The translations under genes and the position numbers were made by a program. A stretch of DNA of 64,000 nt, from the NCBI RefSeq assembly GCF_001412215.1, contig NZ_LLWP01000012.1:62001-126000 (forward strand), written 5' to 3'. This DNA is from Pedobacter sp. Hv1 (GTDB lineage: Bacteria > Bacteroidota > Bacteroidia > Sphingobacteriales > Sphingobacteriaceae). A model generated the notes under the pieces. It worked only from the letters and a program-made list of their open reading frames with translations. It was not told the origin of the DNA and did no database searches. Of this stretch, positions 37,789 to 46,584 are shown piece by piece. Each line of letters starts with the position of its first letter. Position 1 is the first letter of the stretch.

Positions 37789-38466
37789 TTTTTCGAAGGG
37801 AATATCCATTAGCTCATAATCTTGCCAACCATTAAAATCGAAATGCCACCATTCATTATAAATTACCTTAAAGCCATTGGCTTGCATGGTGGCAATTAAA
37901 AAATCTCGATTTTTAATTACAGCTGGAGGAAGATTTTCGAAATGTGGGGCTGCTTCTGGTGCAAAACTATCGTAAGGTGTAGGCATAGGTACATCTTTGC
38001 CTGTTTTAAGGTCAATAATGGTTAAATCTACGGCACAGCCACGGTTATGTTTTGATCCTTTTGCGGGGTTGGCCACAAAATTTTTATCACTGGCTTTTTG
38101 GTAAAAGGCTACGGTAATGGCATAAGGTCTATAGGCATCAAAAATCTTTAGGCCATAACCTTTTTTGTTTAAAATTGCTTGGATTTTTTTGAGCTGTTCT
38201 ACCACAGGTTTGCGAGCAAAAGCACGGGCCTGCTTGTACATTACCTGTTGCATGAAATTGTTTTTGGTAGCGTAACGGATGTCTAATACCACAGAAGGGA
38301 TCGCTTTTTTAATCTCTACCAGCTCATGGTCAGGATTGATTTTATAATCGGTATGATAGGCTCTATAATCGTTAACAATGGTTAATCCGTATGGATTTTG
38401 ATTGTTTTTTTGGGCACAGGCACTCAAACAAGAACCTAATAAGAAAAGTAGGATAATATTCTTCAT
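37783..38466 (-). CDS. VanX/DdpX-type D-alanyl-D-alanine dipeptidase (M15 family) lipoprotein
   Basis: This 227-residue protein has a signal peptide and lipobox (SCLSACAQ). The M15 zinc-site motif is KGSKHNRGCAVDLTII (SxHxxGxAxD) and the second is EWWHFDFNG (ExxH), which together hold the zinc and the catalytic Glu. VanX-like enzymes hydrolyse D-Ala-D-Ala, here probably as nutrient or wall recycling outside the cytoplasm. The ATG at 38466 is chosen to give the signal peptide. Alanine dehydrogenase is 7 bp upstream, and the dacB operon is convergent, so the locus suggests D-Ala release and catabolism. Confidence 0.88.
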   Translation of the reverse strand: MKNIILLFLLGSCLSACAQKNNQNPYGLTIVNDYRAYHTDYKINPDHELVEIKKAIPSVVLDIRYATKNNFMQQVMYKQARAFARKPVVEQLKKIQAILNKKGYGLKIFDAYRPYAITVAFYQKASDKNFVANPAKGSKHNRGCAVDLTIIDLKTGKDVPMPTPYDSFAPEAAPHFENLPPAVIKNRDFLIATMQANGFKVIYNEWWHFDFNGWQDYELMDIPFEKL

Positions 38467-38473
38467 CTGCAAA

Positions 38474-39700
38474 TTATTGATTAGAAACCACAAGCAATTC
38501 TAAATCCTTAAAAGGAAGATTGTACATGTTGGCTAAATCTTTATTGGTTAAATGACCTTGATAACAGTATAACGCCTCTCTAATACCTGGCCTTTTCCAC
38601 ACCATGTTCATTAAGCCGCCCATGTCGCCAATATCTACCAGAATTGGGGCAAATATATTGGTGAGCGCATAAGAAGCTGTACGAGGCACCCTAGAGGCTA
38701 TATTGGGCACGCAATAGTGGATCACATCATGTTTAATAAAAACAGGATCTTTATGGTTGGTTACCTCCGATGTTTCGAAACAACCTCCTTGGTCTATGCT
38801 TACATCAACCACTACCGAATGTGGTTTCATTTTGGCAACGGTTTCTTCCATTACCAAACAAGGGCTGCGGCCATGTTCAGAACGAATGGCACCAATCACA
38901 ACATCACAAGTGGTAATGGCCTTTGCCAAAACAATAGGCTGCATTACCGAAGTAAACACACGGCTACCCAAGTTGTTTTGTAGGCGCCTTAACCTAAAGA
39001 TAGAACTGTCAAAAACTTTAACCTCTGCTCCAAGAGAGAGAGCTGTACGGGCGGCATACTCGCCTACGGTTCCTGCACCTAAGATTACAATTTCTGTAGG
39101 CGGTACCCCCGTAAAACCACCAAGCATTAAGCCTTTGCCACCAAAAGCACTACTGAGGTATTCTGCCGCAATAAAAATAGAGGCAGCGCCAACAATTTCG
39201 CCCATGGCCCGTACCACACTCAATATATTTCCTTCATCGCGAAGATTCTCGAAGCATAAAGCATTGATCTTTTTGTGGAGAATTGCCTTTAAATAAGAAT
39301 CTTTTAAAGTGCCAATTTGTAAGGCCGAAATGAGGGTTTGCCCTTTGTGCATCAAGCCAATCTCTTCTAAAGTTGGAGGGGCAATTTTTACAATAATATC
39401 TGCAGCATAAACATCTTTTTTGCTAAAAGAAATCTGGGCACCTTGTTCACTATAATCTTTGTCGGTAAAATTGGCACCTACACCAGCACCCGATTCGATA
39501 ACCACTTTATGCCCATTGTTAATCAATAAAGCCACAGAAAGTGGGGTCAATGCAATTCTACATTCTTGAAAGGAGATTTCTTTAGGAATACCAATGTATA
39601 AACTATTGCTTTTTTTATTGGTTTCTAGCGTTTCCTCTTGGGTTTGCATTAAACCTCGATGAGCAATTGCTGCCATGCCTTCGCGAAATCCTGTAGCCAT
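38474..39700 (-). CDS. ald: Alanine dehydrogenase
   Basis: This 408-residue enzyme is of the alanine dehydrogenase/NAD(P) transhydrogenase alpha family. It oxidises L-alanine to pyruvate and ammonia with NAD. Landmarks are YIGIPKEISFQECRIALTP near residue 34, ESGAGVGANFTD near 70 and the NAD motif ILGAGTVGEYAARTA near 206. VVDVSIDQGGCFETS, HYCVPNIASRVPRTAS and the C-terminal GHLTNKDLANMY also fit. The N-terminal extension (about 30 residues) matches Bacteroidota Ald proteins from memory. The VanX-like gene follows after 7 bp in the same operon. Confidence 0.93.
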   Translation of the reverse strand: MATGFREGMAAIAHRGLMQTQEETLETNKKSNSLYIGIPKEISFQECRIALTPLSVALLINNGHKVVIESGAGVGANFTDKDYSEQGAQISFSKKDVYAADIIVKIAPPTLEEIGLMHKGQTLISALQIGTLKDSYLKAILHKKINALCFENLRDEGNILSVVRAMGEIVGAASIFIAAEYLSSAFGGKGLMLGGFTGVPPTEIVILGAGTVGEYAARTALSLGAEVKVFDSSIFRLRRLQNNLGSRVFTSVMQPIVLAKAITTCDVVIGAIRSEHGRSPCLVMEETVAKMKPHSVVVDVSIDQGGCFETSEVTNHKDPVFIKHDVIHYCVPNIASRVPRTASYALTNIFAPILVDIGDMGGLMNMVWKRPGIREALYCYQGHLTNKDLANMYNLPFKDLELLVVSNQ

Positions 39701-39790
39701 GATATTTGGAATGTATTTAGTTTTAGGTCTTTGAAGTTACGGATTTTCTGCGACAACCTGAACATTAAAATGTCAATAAACTACAGGCGA

Positions 39791-40213
39791 TCAATTAGTG
39801 ATGTGGCTAAATGTAAATGTTCTTTCCGTTTCTCCTGTAATAGCAATTGCTACCTTAATATATTCTTCTGGTAACAATTCTGCCACCTTTTGAGGCCATT
39901 CTACCAAGCAATACTCCCCACTGTAAAAGTACTCTTCATAGCCAATGTCAAAAGCTTCTTGCAGGTTTTTTAACCTGTAAAAATCGAAATGATAGATTAA
40001 ACCTGTTGGACTTTGATACTCGTTTACAATAGAAAAGGTCGGACTGCTTACCACATCTTCAACAGCTAAAACGCTGCAAAAAGCTTTGATAAAAGTTGTT
40101 TTGCCAGCGGCCATTTCTCCTTCAAAAACAAAAAAACGGTTGCCGTTTGCAAAGTCGAGCAATTGCGTTGCTACTGAATTTAATGCTGTAATGTTGTTAA
40201 TGGTGATCTTCAT
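39791..40213 (-). CDS. tsaE: tRNA threonylcarbamoyladenosine biosynthesis ATPase TsaE
   Basis: TsaE is the ATPase partner of TsaB/TsaD in making t6A37 in tRNA. The 140-residue protein has Walker A EGEMAAGKTTFIKAF near residue 30, SPTFSIVNEY near 60 and DFYRLKNLQEAFDIG, VEWPQKVAELLPEEYI near 110. Ala replaces the common Gly in GEMGAGKTT. The ATG at 40213 is preferred over a frame extending 12 codons upstream, because a perfect -7 element (40219-40226) ends 5 nt before it. The arrangement suggests a leaderless mRNA. Confidence 0.92.
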   Translation of the reverse strand: MKITINNITALNSVATQLLDFANGNRFFVFEGEMAAGKTTFIKAFCSVLAVEDVVSSPTFSIVNEYQSPTGLIYHFDFYRLKNLQEAFDIGYEEYFYSGEYCLVEWPQKVAELLPEEYIKVAIAITGETERTFTFSHITN

Positions 40214-40218
40214 TGCTA

Positions 40219-40226
40219 CAAAGATA
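40219..40226 (-). promoter_or_regulatory. Promoter -7 element of tsaE
   Basis: The minus strand reads TATCTTTG, a perfect match to the Bacteroidota -7 consensus TAnnTTTG. It ends 5 nt before the tsaE ATG. No exact -33 TTG exists; a TTT at the expected distance is the closest. Confidence 0.5.
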
Positions 40227-40262
40227 GCTTCGTTTGCGCACGAAACCATGTATTTTATATTT

Positions 40263-40306
40263 TACCCTCTAAAAAACCGAATACAAGATGGATTTCTTAG
40301 AGGGTA
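40263..40306. other. Long hairpin between tsaE and porX
   Basis: The arms TACCCTCTAA (40263-40272) and TTAGAGGGTA (40297-40306) pair perfectly across a 24-nt loop. It lies downstream of porX (minus strand). No T run follows on the minus strand, so it is not a typical terminator. Confidence 0.4.
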
Positions 40307-40313
40307 TAATCAT

Positions 40314-41870
40314 TTATTTTGAGCTATAAATTGCAATTGGAATAATCATCTCTTCTAAAGAAATACCGCCATGCTGAAAAGTTTCATTATAGTAGTTTAC
40401 AAACTGATTGTAATTGTTCTGGTAAACGAAATAACGGTCTTCTTTTGCAAAAATGTAATTAGAACTGATGTTTATTTTGGGCAATTGTGCTTCGTGAGGG
40501 TTTTTAATTAAGAAAACCTCTTTGGCATTATAATTTAGGTTTCGGCCTTGTTTGTAACGCAAATTGGTATTGGTATTTCTATCGCCAATAACTTTGCTGG
40601 CATGTTTTACCCTAATGGTACCATGATCTGTGGTGATGATTACTTTTACTCTTTTTTGAGAGATTTTCTTTAACAGATCCAATAGCGGAGAGTGCTCAAA
40701 CCACGATAAAGTTAAAGAACGATAAGCGGCATCGTCATTTGCCAATTCGCGAATCATCTGCATATCTGTACGGGCATGCGAAAGCATATCCACAAAATTG
40801 TACACAATGGCATTGAACTCGTTGTCCATCAGATTGTTTACTTTATCAGTTAATTCTTTTCCCTGATCAAAAGTTAAGATTTTATGGTAGCTAAATTTGC
40901 AGTCTTTACGTAAGCTACGTTTAATCTGATCGGCCAAAAAGGCCTCTTCATGTAGGTTCTTACCCCCTTCATCGTCGTCATTTTGCCACAAAGAAGGGAA
41001 GCGTCTCTCCATTTCCAAAGGCATTAGGCCAGAAAAAATAGAGTTACGGGCATATTGTGTAGCCGTTGGTAAAATACTAGAATAGGTATCCTCCTCGTCT
41101 AACCTAAAATACTCACTAATCAATGGATTGATAACTTTCCATTGGTCATAGCGCAAATTGTCAATCAGAATAAAAAATACAGGCGTATTGTTATTATTGA
41201 TTAAAGGAAAGGCTTTCTTTTTAAGTAGTTCGTTAGACAATAAAGGCGCAGTAGTTTTATTGCTCAACCAATCTAAATAGTGGTCTTCAATAAATTTAGA
41301 GAACTGCATATTGGCCTCAGACTTTTGCATGGTTAAAATTTCATGCATCTGTGGGTCGTCTAATTTTTCGAGCTCTAGTTCCCAAAAAACCAGTTTTTTA
41401 TACACATCAACCCATTCTTCGTAGGTCAACTTATCGTTTAACGTCATGCCAAGGCGTCTAAAATCCTGTTGGTAGGCAGAAGAAGTTCTTTCACTTACTA
41501 AACGTTTATTGTCGATGATCTTTTTAATGGTCAATAAAACCTGTTTAGGGTTAACCGGTTTGATCAGGTAATCGTCTATTTTAGATCCGATGGCATCTTC
41601 CATCAGGTTTTCTTCTTCACTTTTGGTAATCAGCACTACTGGCACATCAGAACGAACGTTCTTAATGGCCGATAAGGTTTCAAGCCCGCTCATACCCGGC
41701 ATATTCTCGTCTAAAAAAACAAGGTCAAAATGCTCTTTTTGAAAGGCTTCCAAGGCATCATTCCCATTGGTAAAAGTGGTTACATGGTAGCCTTTTTCGT
41801 TTAATAATAATATATGTGGTTTTAATAAGTCAATCTCATCGTCGGCCCATAAAATTTTGGTGTCCTGCAT
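40314..41870 (-). CDS. porX: PorX, response regulator with PglZ (alkaline-phosphatase-like) effector
   Basis: This 518-residue protein has an N-terminal receiver domain (1-120) with phosphoacceptor Asp54 (VFLDENMPGM) and switch Thr/Lys in VLITKSEEE and YLIKPVN. Residues about 200-518 form a PglZ domain, with ILIDNLRYDQWK, SILPTATQYARNSIFSGLMP, TTDHGTIRVKH and terminal metal-ligand residues. PorX controls the type IX secretion system with PorY in Porphyromonas and Flavobacterium, and the PglZ part is a phosphodiesterase. It is a strong lineage marker. The HD-domain gene is divergently transcribed upstream. Confidence 0.93.
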   Translation of the reverse strand: MQDTKILWADDEIDLLKPHILLLNEKGYHVTTFTNGNDALEAFQKEHFDLVFLDENMPGMSGLETLSAIKNVRSDVPVVLITKSEEENLMEDAIGSKIDDYLIKPVNPKQVLLTIKKIIDNKRLVSERTSSAYQQDFRRLGMTLNDKLTYEEWVDVYKKLVFWELELEKLDDPQMHEILTMQKSEANMQFSKFIEDHYLDWLSNKTTAPLLSNELLKKKAFPLINNNNTPVFFILIDNLRYDQWKVINPLISEYFRLDEEDTYSSILPTATQYARNSIFSGLMPLEMERRFPSLWQNDDDEGGKNLHEEAFLADQIKRSLRKDCKFSYHKILTFDQGKELTDKVNNLMDNEFNAIVYNFVDMLSHARTDMQMIRELANDDAAYRSLTLSWFEHSPLLDLLKKISQKRVKVIITTDHGTIRVKHASKVIGDRNTNTNLRYKQGRNLNYNAKEVFLIKNPHEAQLPKINISSNYIFAKEDRYFVYQNNYNQFVNYYNETFQHGGISLEEMIIPIAIYSSK

Positions 41871-41971
41871 TATATATACTTTTTATGTAAATTAAAGGGT
41901 TAAAAAGCGCTAGTCTTTTTTACTATCGATAAAAATAGCAATTTTTGTACCGTATAATTTATTTTTAAGAA

Positions 41972-43195
41972 TTGAATAAAAAGAAAATCATCAATGACCC
42001 TGTTTATGGGTTCATTACTATTCCTTCTGCATTGGTCTACGACCTGATTTCGCACCCTTATTTTCAAAGGTTGCGGTATATTAAGCAGTTGGGAATGACC
42101 CATTTGGTTTATCCAGGGGCCTTACATACCCGTTTTCATCATGCCATTGGTGCCATGCACTTAATGGGCCTGGCCCTAGAGGTACTTAGAAATAAAGGAC
42201 ATGAAATTAGTGTCCAAGAAGAAGAAGCCGCAACTATAGCCATTTTGCTACACGATATAGGTCATGGTCCTTTTTCGCATGCATTGGAGCATACACTAGT
42301 CAATGGCATCAAACACGAAGACATTTCTATGTTGATGATGGACAAATTGAATGATGAGTTTGATGGACGTTTAACTTCGGCAATCAATATATTTAAAGGC
42401 AATTACCACCGTAATTTCTTTTGTCAGTTAATTTCTGGCCAGTTAGATTTAGATCGAATGGATTACCTTAATCGAGATAGCTTTTTTACTGGGGTGAGCG
42501 AGGGTGTGATTAGTTTTGATCGAATTATCAAAATGTTTAATGTGGTTGATGACCAATTGGTAATTGAAGAAAAAGGGATTTATTCGATAGAAAAATTCTT
42601 AATTGCCAGACGATTGATGTATTGGCAGGTTTATTTGCACAAAACGGTAATTGCGGCCGAACAATTATTGGTTAAGATTTTAGAAAGAGCAAAAGAATTG
42701 GCCTCGAACGGAGCCATATTGTTTGCAACACCAGCTTTGCAACACTTTTTACAGAACGATATTACCGAGCGCAACTTCTTTGAAGATGAAAATCACCTGC
42801 TCCAGTTCTCTAAGTTAGACGATCAGGATATTTATGCCGCCATAAAAGTTTGGGAAAACGATGAAGATCCGATCCTAGCTAAACTTTGTAAGATGCTCAA
42901 TGCAAGAAAACTCTATAAAGTAGAGATCAGTAATACCGAGCCATCGGCAGATCGGATAGAGCGTTTAGCGGTTCAAACAGCATTGGCGCTCAATTTGGAA
43001 GATGACGATGTGGCCTATTTTGTATTTACCGATACGATTAGAAACCGTGCGTATAATGCTGGAAATAGTAACATTAATATTTTAATGAAGAATAATGAGT
43101 TGGTAGATATTGCAAAAGCATCAGATTTGTCTAACTTAGAATCTTTAGATAAAACAGTAAAAAAACACATATTATGTTATACTAGAGATATTTAG
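41972..43195 (+). CDS. HD-domain phosphohydrolase (dNTPase-like)
   Basis: This 407-residue cytoplasmic protein has an HD superfamily domain. The metal ligands are seen in RFHHAIGAMHLM (near 48), the HD pair ILLHDIGHGPFSHALEH (near 88) and DLDRMDYLNRDSFFTG (near 155). It resembles SAMHD1/YpgQ-type deoxynucleoside triphosphate hydrolases. The TTG at 41972 gives MNKKKIINDPVYGF, which fits the family start; no ATG is available nearby. It is divergent from porX and 120 bp upstream of lpxD. Confidence 0.87.
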   Translation: MNKKKIINDPVYGFITIPSALVYDLISHPYFQRLRYIKQLGMTHLVYPGALHTRFHHAIGAMHLMGLALEVLRNKGHEISVQEEEAATIAILLHDIGHGPFSHALEHTLVNGIKHEDISMLMMDKLNDEFDGRLTSAINIFKGNYHRNFFCQLISGQLDLDRMDYLNRDSFFTGVSEGVISFDRIIKMFNVVDDQLVIEEKGIYSIEKFLIARRLMYWQVYLHKTVIAAEQLLVKILERAKELASNGAILFATPALQHFLQNDITERNFFEDENHLLQFSKLDDQDIYAAIKVWENDEDPILAKLCKMLNARKLYKVEISNTEPSADRIERLAVQTALALNLEDDDVAYFVFTDTIRNRAYNAGNSNINILMKNNELVDIAKASDLSNLESLDKTVKKHILCYTRDI

Positions 43196-43280
43196 CATTT
43201 TTTAACAAAATTTATAACATTTAACTGCGTTAAGTGTCTTAATCTTGTAGCTAATACTCTAAATTAACTAGAGTTGTTTA

Positions 43281-43311
43281 TTTGTTCATATCAATTTAAC
43301 ATTTAACTTTG
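43281..43311 (+). promoter_or_regulatory. Promoter of lpxD
   Basis: The -33 TTTG (43281-43284) and the -7 TAACTTTG (43304-43311) are separated by exactly 19 bp, matching the Bacteroidota consensus TTTG-N19-21-TAnnTTTG. The predicted transcript start falls about at the lpxD ATG (43316), so the message is probably leaderless or nearly so. Confidence 0.7.
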
Positions 43312-43315
43312 TAAC

Positions 43316-44386
43316 ATGCAATTTACTGCCAAGCAGATAAGCGAATTTTTAGATGGTGTCATTGAGGGGGATGCAACTGTAGAAGTTGGAGAGCTTTCTA
43401 AAATAGAAAATGGCAATGCTGGCTCGCTGTGTTTTTTATCTAATCCTAAATACGAAAGCTACTTATATACTACGCAGGCCTCTGTTGTAATTGTATCTAG
43501 CGATTTTGTGCCTGCACAGCCTATTCATAGCACCTTAATTAAAGTTAAAGATCCATATAGCGCATTTTCTGTGCTTTTAGAAAAATATAACGAAGCCCTT
43601 AACCAAGACAATAGACCGGCAGGAATAGAGCAACCGAGCTTTATCCACCCCACAGCTAAAATTGGTAATAATGTATATATCGGTGCTTTTTGCTGCATTG
43701 AAGAAAATGTTGAAATTGGCGATAATACAAAAATATATACTCAAACGTATGTAGGCGCAGAAACCAAAATAGGTAACGACTGTGTCATCTTTCCTGGTGT
43801 GAAAATCTACAACCGCTCAAAACTGGGCAATCGGATAACCATTCATTCTAATGCCGTAATTGGCAGCGATGGATTTGGTTTTGCACCACAGCCAGATGGC
43901 ACCTATAATAAGATTGCGCAGATTGGAAACGTTGTAATAGAAGACGACGTAGAAATTGGAGCAAATACAACTATTGACAGAGCAACGATGGGCTCTACTT
44001 TTATCCGCAAGGGCGCAAAGTTAGATAACCTGATCCAAATTGCACATAATGTAGATGTAGGTGCACATGCAGTTGTTGCTGCTCAGTCTGGTATTTCTGG
44101 AAGTACCAAATTAGGCGAAAACTCTGTAATTGGCGGACAAGTAGGCATTGCGGGCCATTTAACTTTAGGTAAAGGCACCCAAGTTGGTGCACAAGCCGGA
44201 ATTAATTTTAATACAGAAGAAAATAAACAATGGCATGGTAGTCCGGCTCAACCTTTAAAAGAATGGATGAGATCTACCGTTATATTTAAAAAATTACCTG
44301 AAGTTGATAAACGTATTAGGGAATTAGAAGCTAAAATTGCAGAACTTACTGCGATCATAGAACATATTGGTACCATACAAAAATAA
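43316..44386 (+). CDS. lpxD: UDP-3-O-(3-hydroxyacyl)glucosamine N-acyltransferase
   Basis: LpxD adds the N-linked hydroxyacyl chain in lipid A synthesis. The 356-residue protein has the N-terminal uridine-binding domain (MQFTAKQISEFLDG; GSLCFLSNPKYESYLY near 35) and then a long left-handed beta-helix of hexapeptide repeats with the catalytic His in LIQIAHNVDVG near 240. It heads lpxD-lpxC/fabZ-lpxA with gaps of 3 bp and a 1-base overlap, a conserved Bacteroidota arrangement. A consensus promoter ends 4 nt before its ATG. Confidence 0.95.
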   Translation: MQFTAKQISEFLDGVIEGDATVEVGELSKIENGNAGSLCFLSNPKYESYLYTTQASVVIVSSDFVPAQPIHSTLIKVKDPYSAFSVLLEKYNEALNQDNRPAGIEQPSFIHPTAKIGNNVYIGAFCCIEENVEIGDNTKIYTQTYVGAETKIGNDCVIFPGVKIYNRSKLGNRITIHSNAVIGSDGFGFAPQPDGTYNKIAQIGNVVIEDDVEIGANTTIDRATMGSTFIRKGAKLDNLIQIAHNVDVGAHAVVAAQSGISGSTKLGENSVIGGQVGIAGHLTLGKGTQVGAQAGINFNTEENKQWHGSPAQPLKEWMRSTVIFKKLPEVDKRIRELEAKIAELTAIIEHIGTIQK

Positions 44387-44389
44387 GGA

Positions 44390-45799
44390 ATGAACGTTAA
44401 ACAAAAGACGATAAAGGGCGAAGTATCTGTAAAAGGAGTTGGCTTACATACAGGAGCTAATGTAACCTTAACTTTTTGCCCTGCGCCAGATAACCATGGG
44501 TTTAAATTTCAAAGAATAGACCTTCCGGGACAACCAATTATTGATGCAGATTGCGATAACGTTACCGACACTGCCCGAGGAACAACCATTTCTCAAAATG
44601 GAGCAAGCGTAAGTACAGTAGAGCACGTAATGGCGTCTTTAGTGGGCATGGATCTCGACAATGTATTGATGAAGTTGAATGGCCCTGAAACACCAATTAT
44701 GGATGGAAGTGCAATTCAGTTTATTGAAGCGTTGGAAGAAATTGGTGTGATTGCACAAAGCACAGACCGCGAATATTTTACCATTCCACATAACATTACC
44801 TATACAGAAGTAGATAGAAAGGTAGAAATTGTAGCCATGCCGCTAGATGATTACCGTTTTACTTGTATGATTGACTATAACTCTCCAGTATTGGGAAGTC
44901 AACATGCAGGCATCTCTAGCATTGCTGAATTTAAAAAAGAAATTGCTTCTTGCCGTACCTTCTGTTTCTTACACGAATTAGAATATCAGTTACAAAACAA
45001 CCTGATTAAAGGTGGCGATTTGAACAATGCGATTGTAATTGTAGATAAAGAAGTAACCAAAGAAGAATTAGACCATTTGGCTAAGATCTTTAAAAGAAAT
45101 GCCATTGAAGTAGCTCCACAAGGGATCTTGAACAATATGGAGTTGCGTTACCAAAATGAGCCAGCACGTCATAAATTATTAGATATGATTGGCGATTTGG
45201 CTTTGGTTGGGGTTCATTTAAAAGGCCATATCATGGCAGCTAGACCTGGTCATGCTGCTAACGTTGCTTTTGCTAAAAAAATTAAGGCAGCCATTAAAAA
45301 GGAAAAAGGAAAAAAAATCCAAAAAGTATATGATCCAAATGTGAAGCCATTATATGATGTGGTTCAGATTATGGAGATTTTGCCACACAGACAACCATTC
45401 TTGTTTGTAGATAAGGTTTTGGAGCTTTCTAAAACGCACGTGGTAGGCGTTAAAAACGTAACCATGAACGAAGATTTCTTTAGAGGGCACTTTCCTGGAG
45501 CGCCGGTATTGCCTGGTGTAATCCAAATTGAGTCTATGGCTCAAGTTGGAGGTATTTTGGTTTTAAGTACCGTTCCAGACCCACAAAATTATTTAACTTA
45601 TTTCTTGAAAATTGACAATGTACGTTTTAGGGCACAAGTTTTGCCAGGCGATACGCTAGTTTTCAGATGTGATTTAATGGAACCAATTAGACGCGGAATT
45701 GCTCAAATGAAAGGCATAGGCATGGTTGGCGAAAAGATAGTAGTAGAAGCCGAGATGATGGCACAAATTTCAAAAGTAAAAGAAAGCGAAATAGTATAA
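44390..45799 (+). CDS. lpxC/fabZ: Bifunctional LpxC deacetylase / FabZ dehydratase
   Basis: This 469-residue fusion has LpxC in residues 1-310 and FabZ in about 325-469. LpxC, a zinc deacetylase, commits UDP-GlcNAc to lipid A; its HGAG-type VEHVMASLVGMDLDNV and HKLLDMIGDLALVG motifs are visible. FabZ dehydrates hydroxyacyl-ACP and shows ILPHRQPFLFVDKV and EDFFRGHFPGAPVLPGVIQIES, with His and Glu as catalytic residues. The fusion is characteristic of Bacteroidota. It is in an operon between lpxD and lpxA. Confidence 0.96.
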   Translation: MNVKQKTIKGEVSVKGVGLHTGANVTLTFCPAPDNHGFKFQRIDLPGQPIIDADCDNVTDTARGTTISQNGASVSTVEHVMASLVGMDLDNVLMKLNGPETPIMDGSAIQFIEALEEIGVIAQSTDREYFTIPHNITYTEVDRKVEIVAMPLDDYRFTCMIDYNSPVLGSQHAGISSIAEFKKEIASCRTFCFLHELEYQLQNNLIKGGDLNNAIVIVDKEVTKEELDHLAKIFKRNAIEVAPQGILNNMELRYQNEPARHKLLDMIGDLALVGVHLKGHIMAARPGHAANVAFAKKIKAAIKKEKGKKIQKVYDPNVKPLYDVVQIMEILPHRQPFLFVDKVLELSKTHVVGVKNVTMNEDFFRGHFPGAPVLPGVIQIESMAQVGGILVLSTVPDPQNYLTYFLKIDNVRFRAQVLPGDTLVFRCDLMEPIRRGIAQMKGIGMVGEKIVVEAEMMAQISKVKESEIV

Positions 45800-46584
45800 T
45801 GATACAACCCTTAGCATATATACACCCACAAGCAAAAATAGCAGATAATGTTGTTGTTGAACCATTTGCTGTAATTCATAAAGATGTAGAAATTGGCGAA
45901 GGCACCTGGATCGGCTCAAATGTTGTGATCATGGATGGTGCTAGGATTGGAAAAAACTGTAGGGTTTTCCCTGGTTCAGTAATTTCAGGTATTCCGCAAG
46001 ATTTAAAATTTGCTGGTGAGGTAACCACCGCAGAAATTGGCGACAATACCACTATTCGCGAATGCGTAACCATTAACCGTGGTACCAAAGATAAATGGAA
46101 AACGGTAATTGGAAAGAACTGCTTGATCCAAGCCTATTCGCACATTGCGCATGATTGTGAAGTTGGTGATTATTGTATCTTTTCTAACAGTACTACCTTA
46201 GCAGGCCACATTACCATTGGCGATTATGTAGTATTGGCAGGATTGGTGGCTATTCATCAATTTGTTAAAGTAGGTTCACACGCTTTTGTAACTGGCGGAT
46301 CATTGGTGCGTAAAGACGTTCCTCCTTATGTTAAGGCAGCAAGAGAGCCTCTTTCTTATGTAGGTATCAACTCTGTTGGTTTGCGTAGAAGAGGGTTTTC
46401 TCCAGAAAAAATCAACGAAATCCAAGAGATTTACCGTGTGCTTTTTGTAAAAAACAATAACGTAACCAAGGCATTAGATATCATAGAAGCAGAATTTCAG
46501 CCTACCGAAATCCGTGATGAGATTGTCGATTTTATCCGCAACTCTAACCGCGGGGTAATGAGAGGTTTTGGTACTGGAGGCTAG
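45799..46584 (+). CDS. lpxA: UDP-N-acetylglucosamine acyltransferase
   Basis: LpxA adds the first acyl chain to UDP-GlcNAc in lipid A biosynthesis. The 261-residue protein is a left-handed beta-helix, with VEPFAVIHKDVEIGEGTWIG near 25 and the active-site His in YSHIAHDCEVGD near 115-125. A C-terminal helical region has GLRRRGFSPEKINEIQEIYR near 195. The start codon overlaps the lpxC/fabZ stop by one base. A repeat-filled 315-bp gap follows, so the operon may end here. Confidence 0.95.
   Translation: MIQPLAYIHPQAKIADNVVVEPFAVIHKDVEIGEGTWIGSNVVIMDGARIGKNCRVFPGSVISGIPQDLKFAGEVTTAEIGDNTTIRECVTINRGTKDKWKTVIGKNCLIQAYSHIAHDCEVGDYCIFSNSTTLAGHITIGDYVVLAGLVAIHQFVKVGSHAFVTGGSLVRKDVPPYVKAAREPLSYVGINSVGLRRRGFSPEKINEIQEIYRVLFVKNNNVTKALDIIEAEFQPTEIRDEIVDFIRNSNRGVMRGFGTGG

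Noticed and set aside
38757..39296. 179-codon open frame on the plus strand opposite ald
   Set aside because: It is wholly antisense to a clear alanine dehydrogenase gene, has no family motif and looks like a codon-bias shadow.
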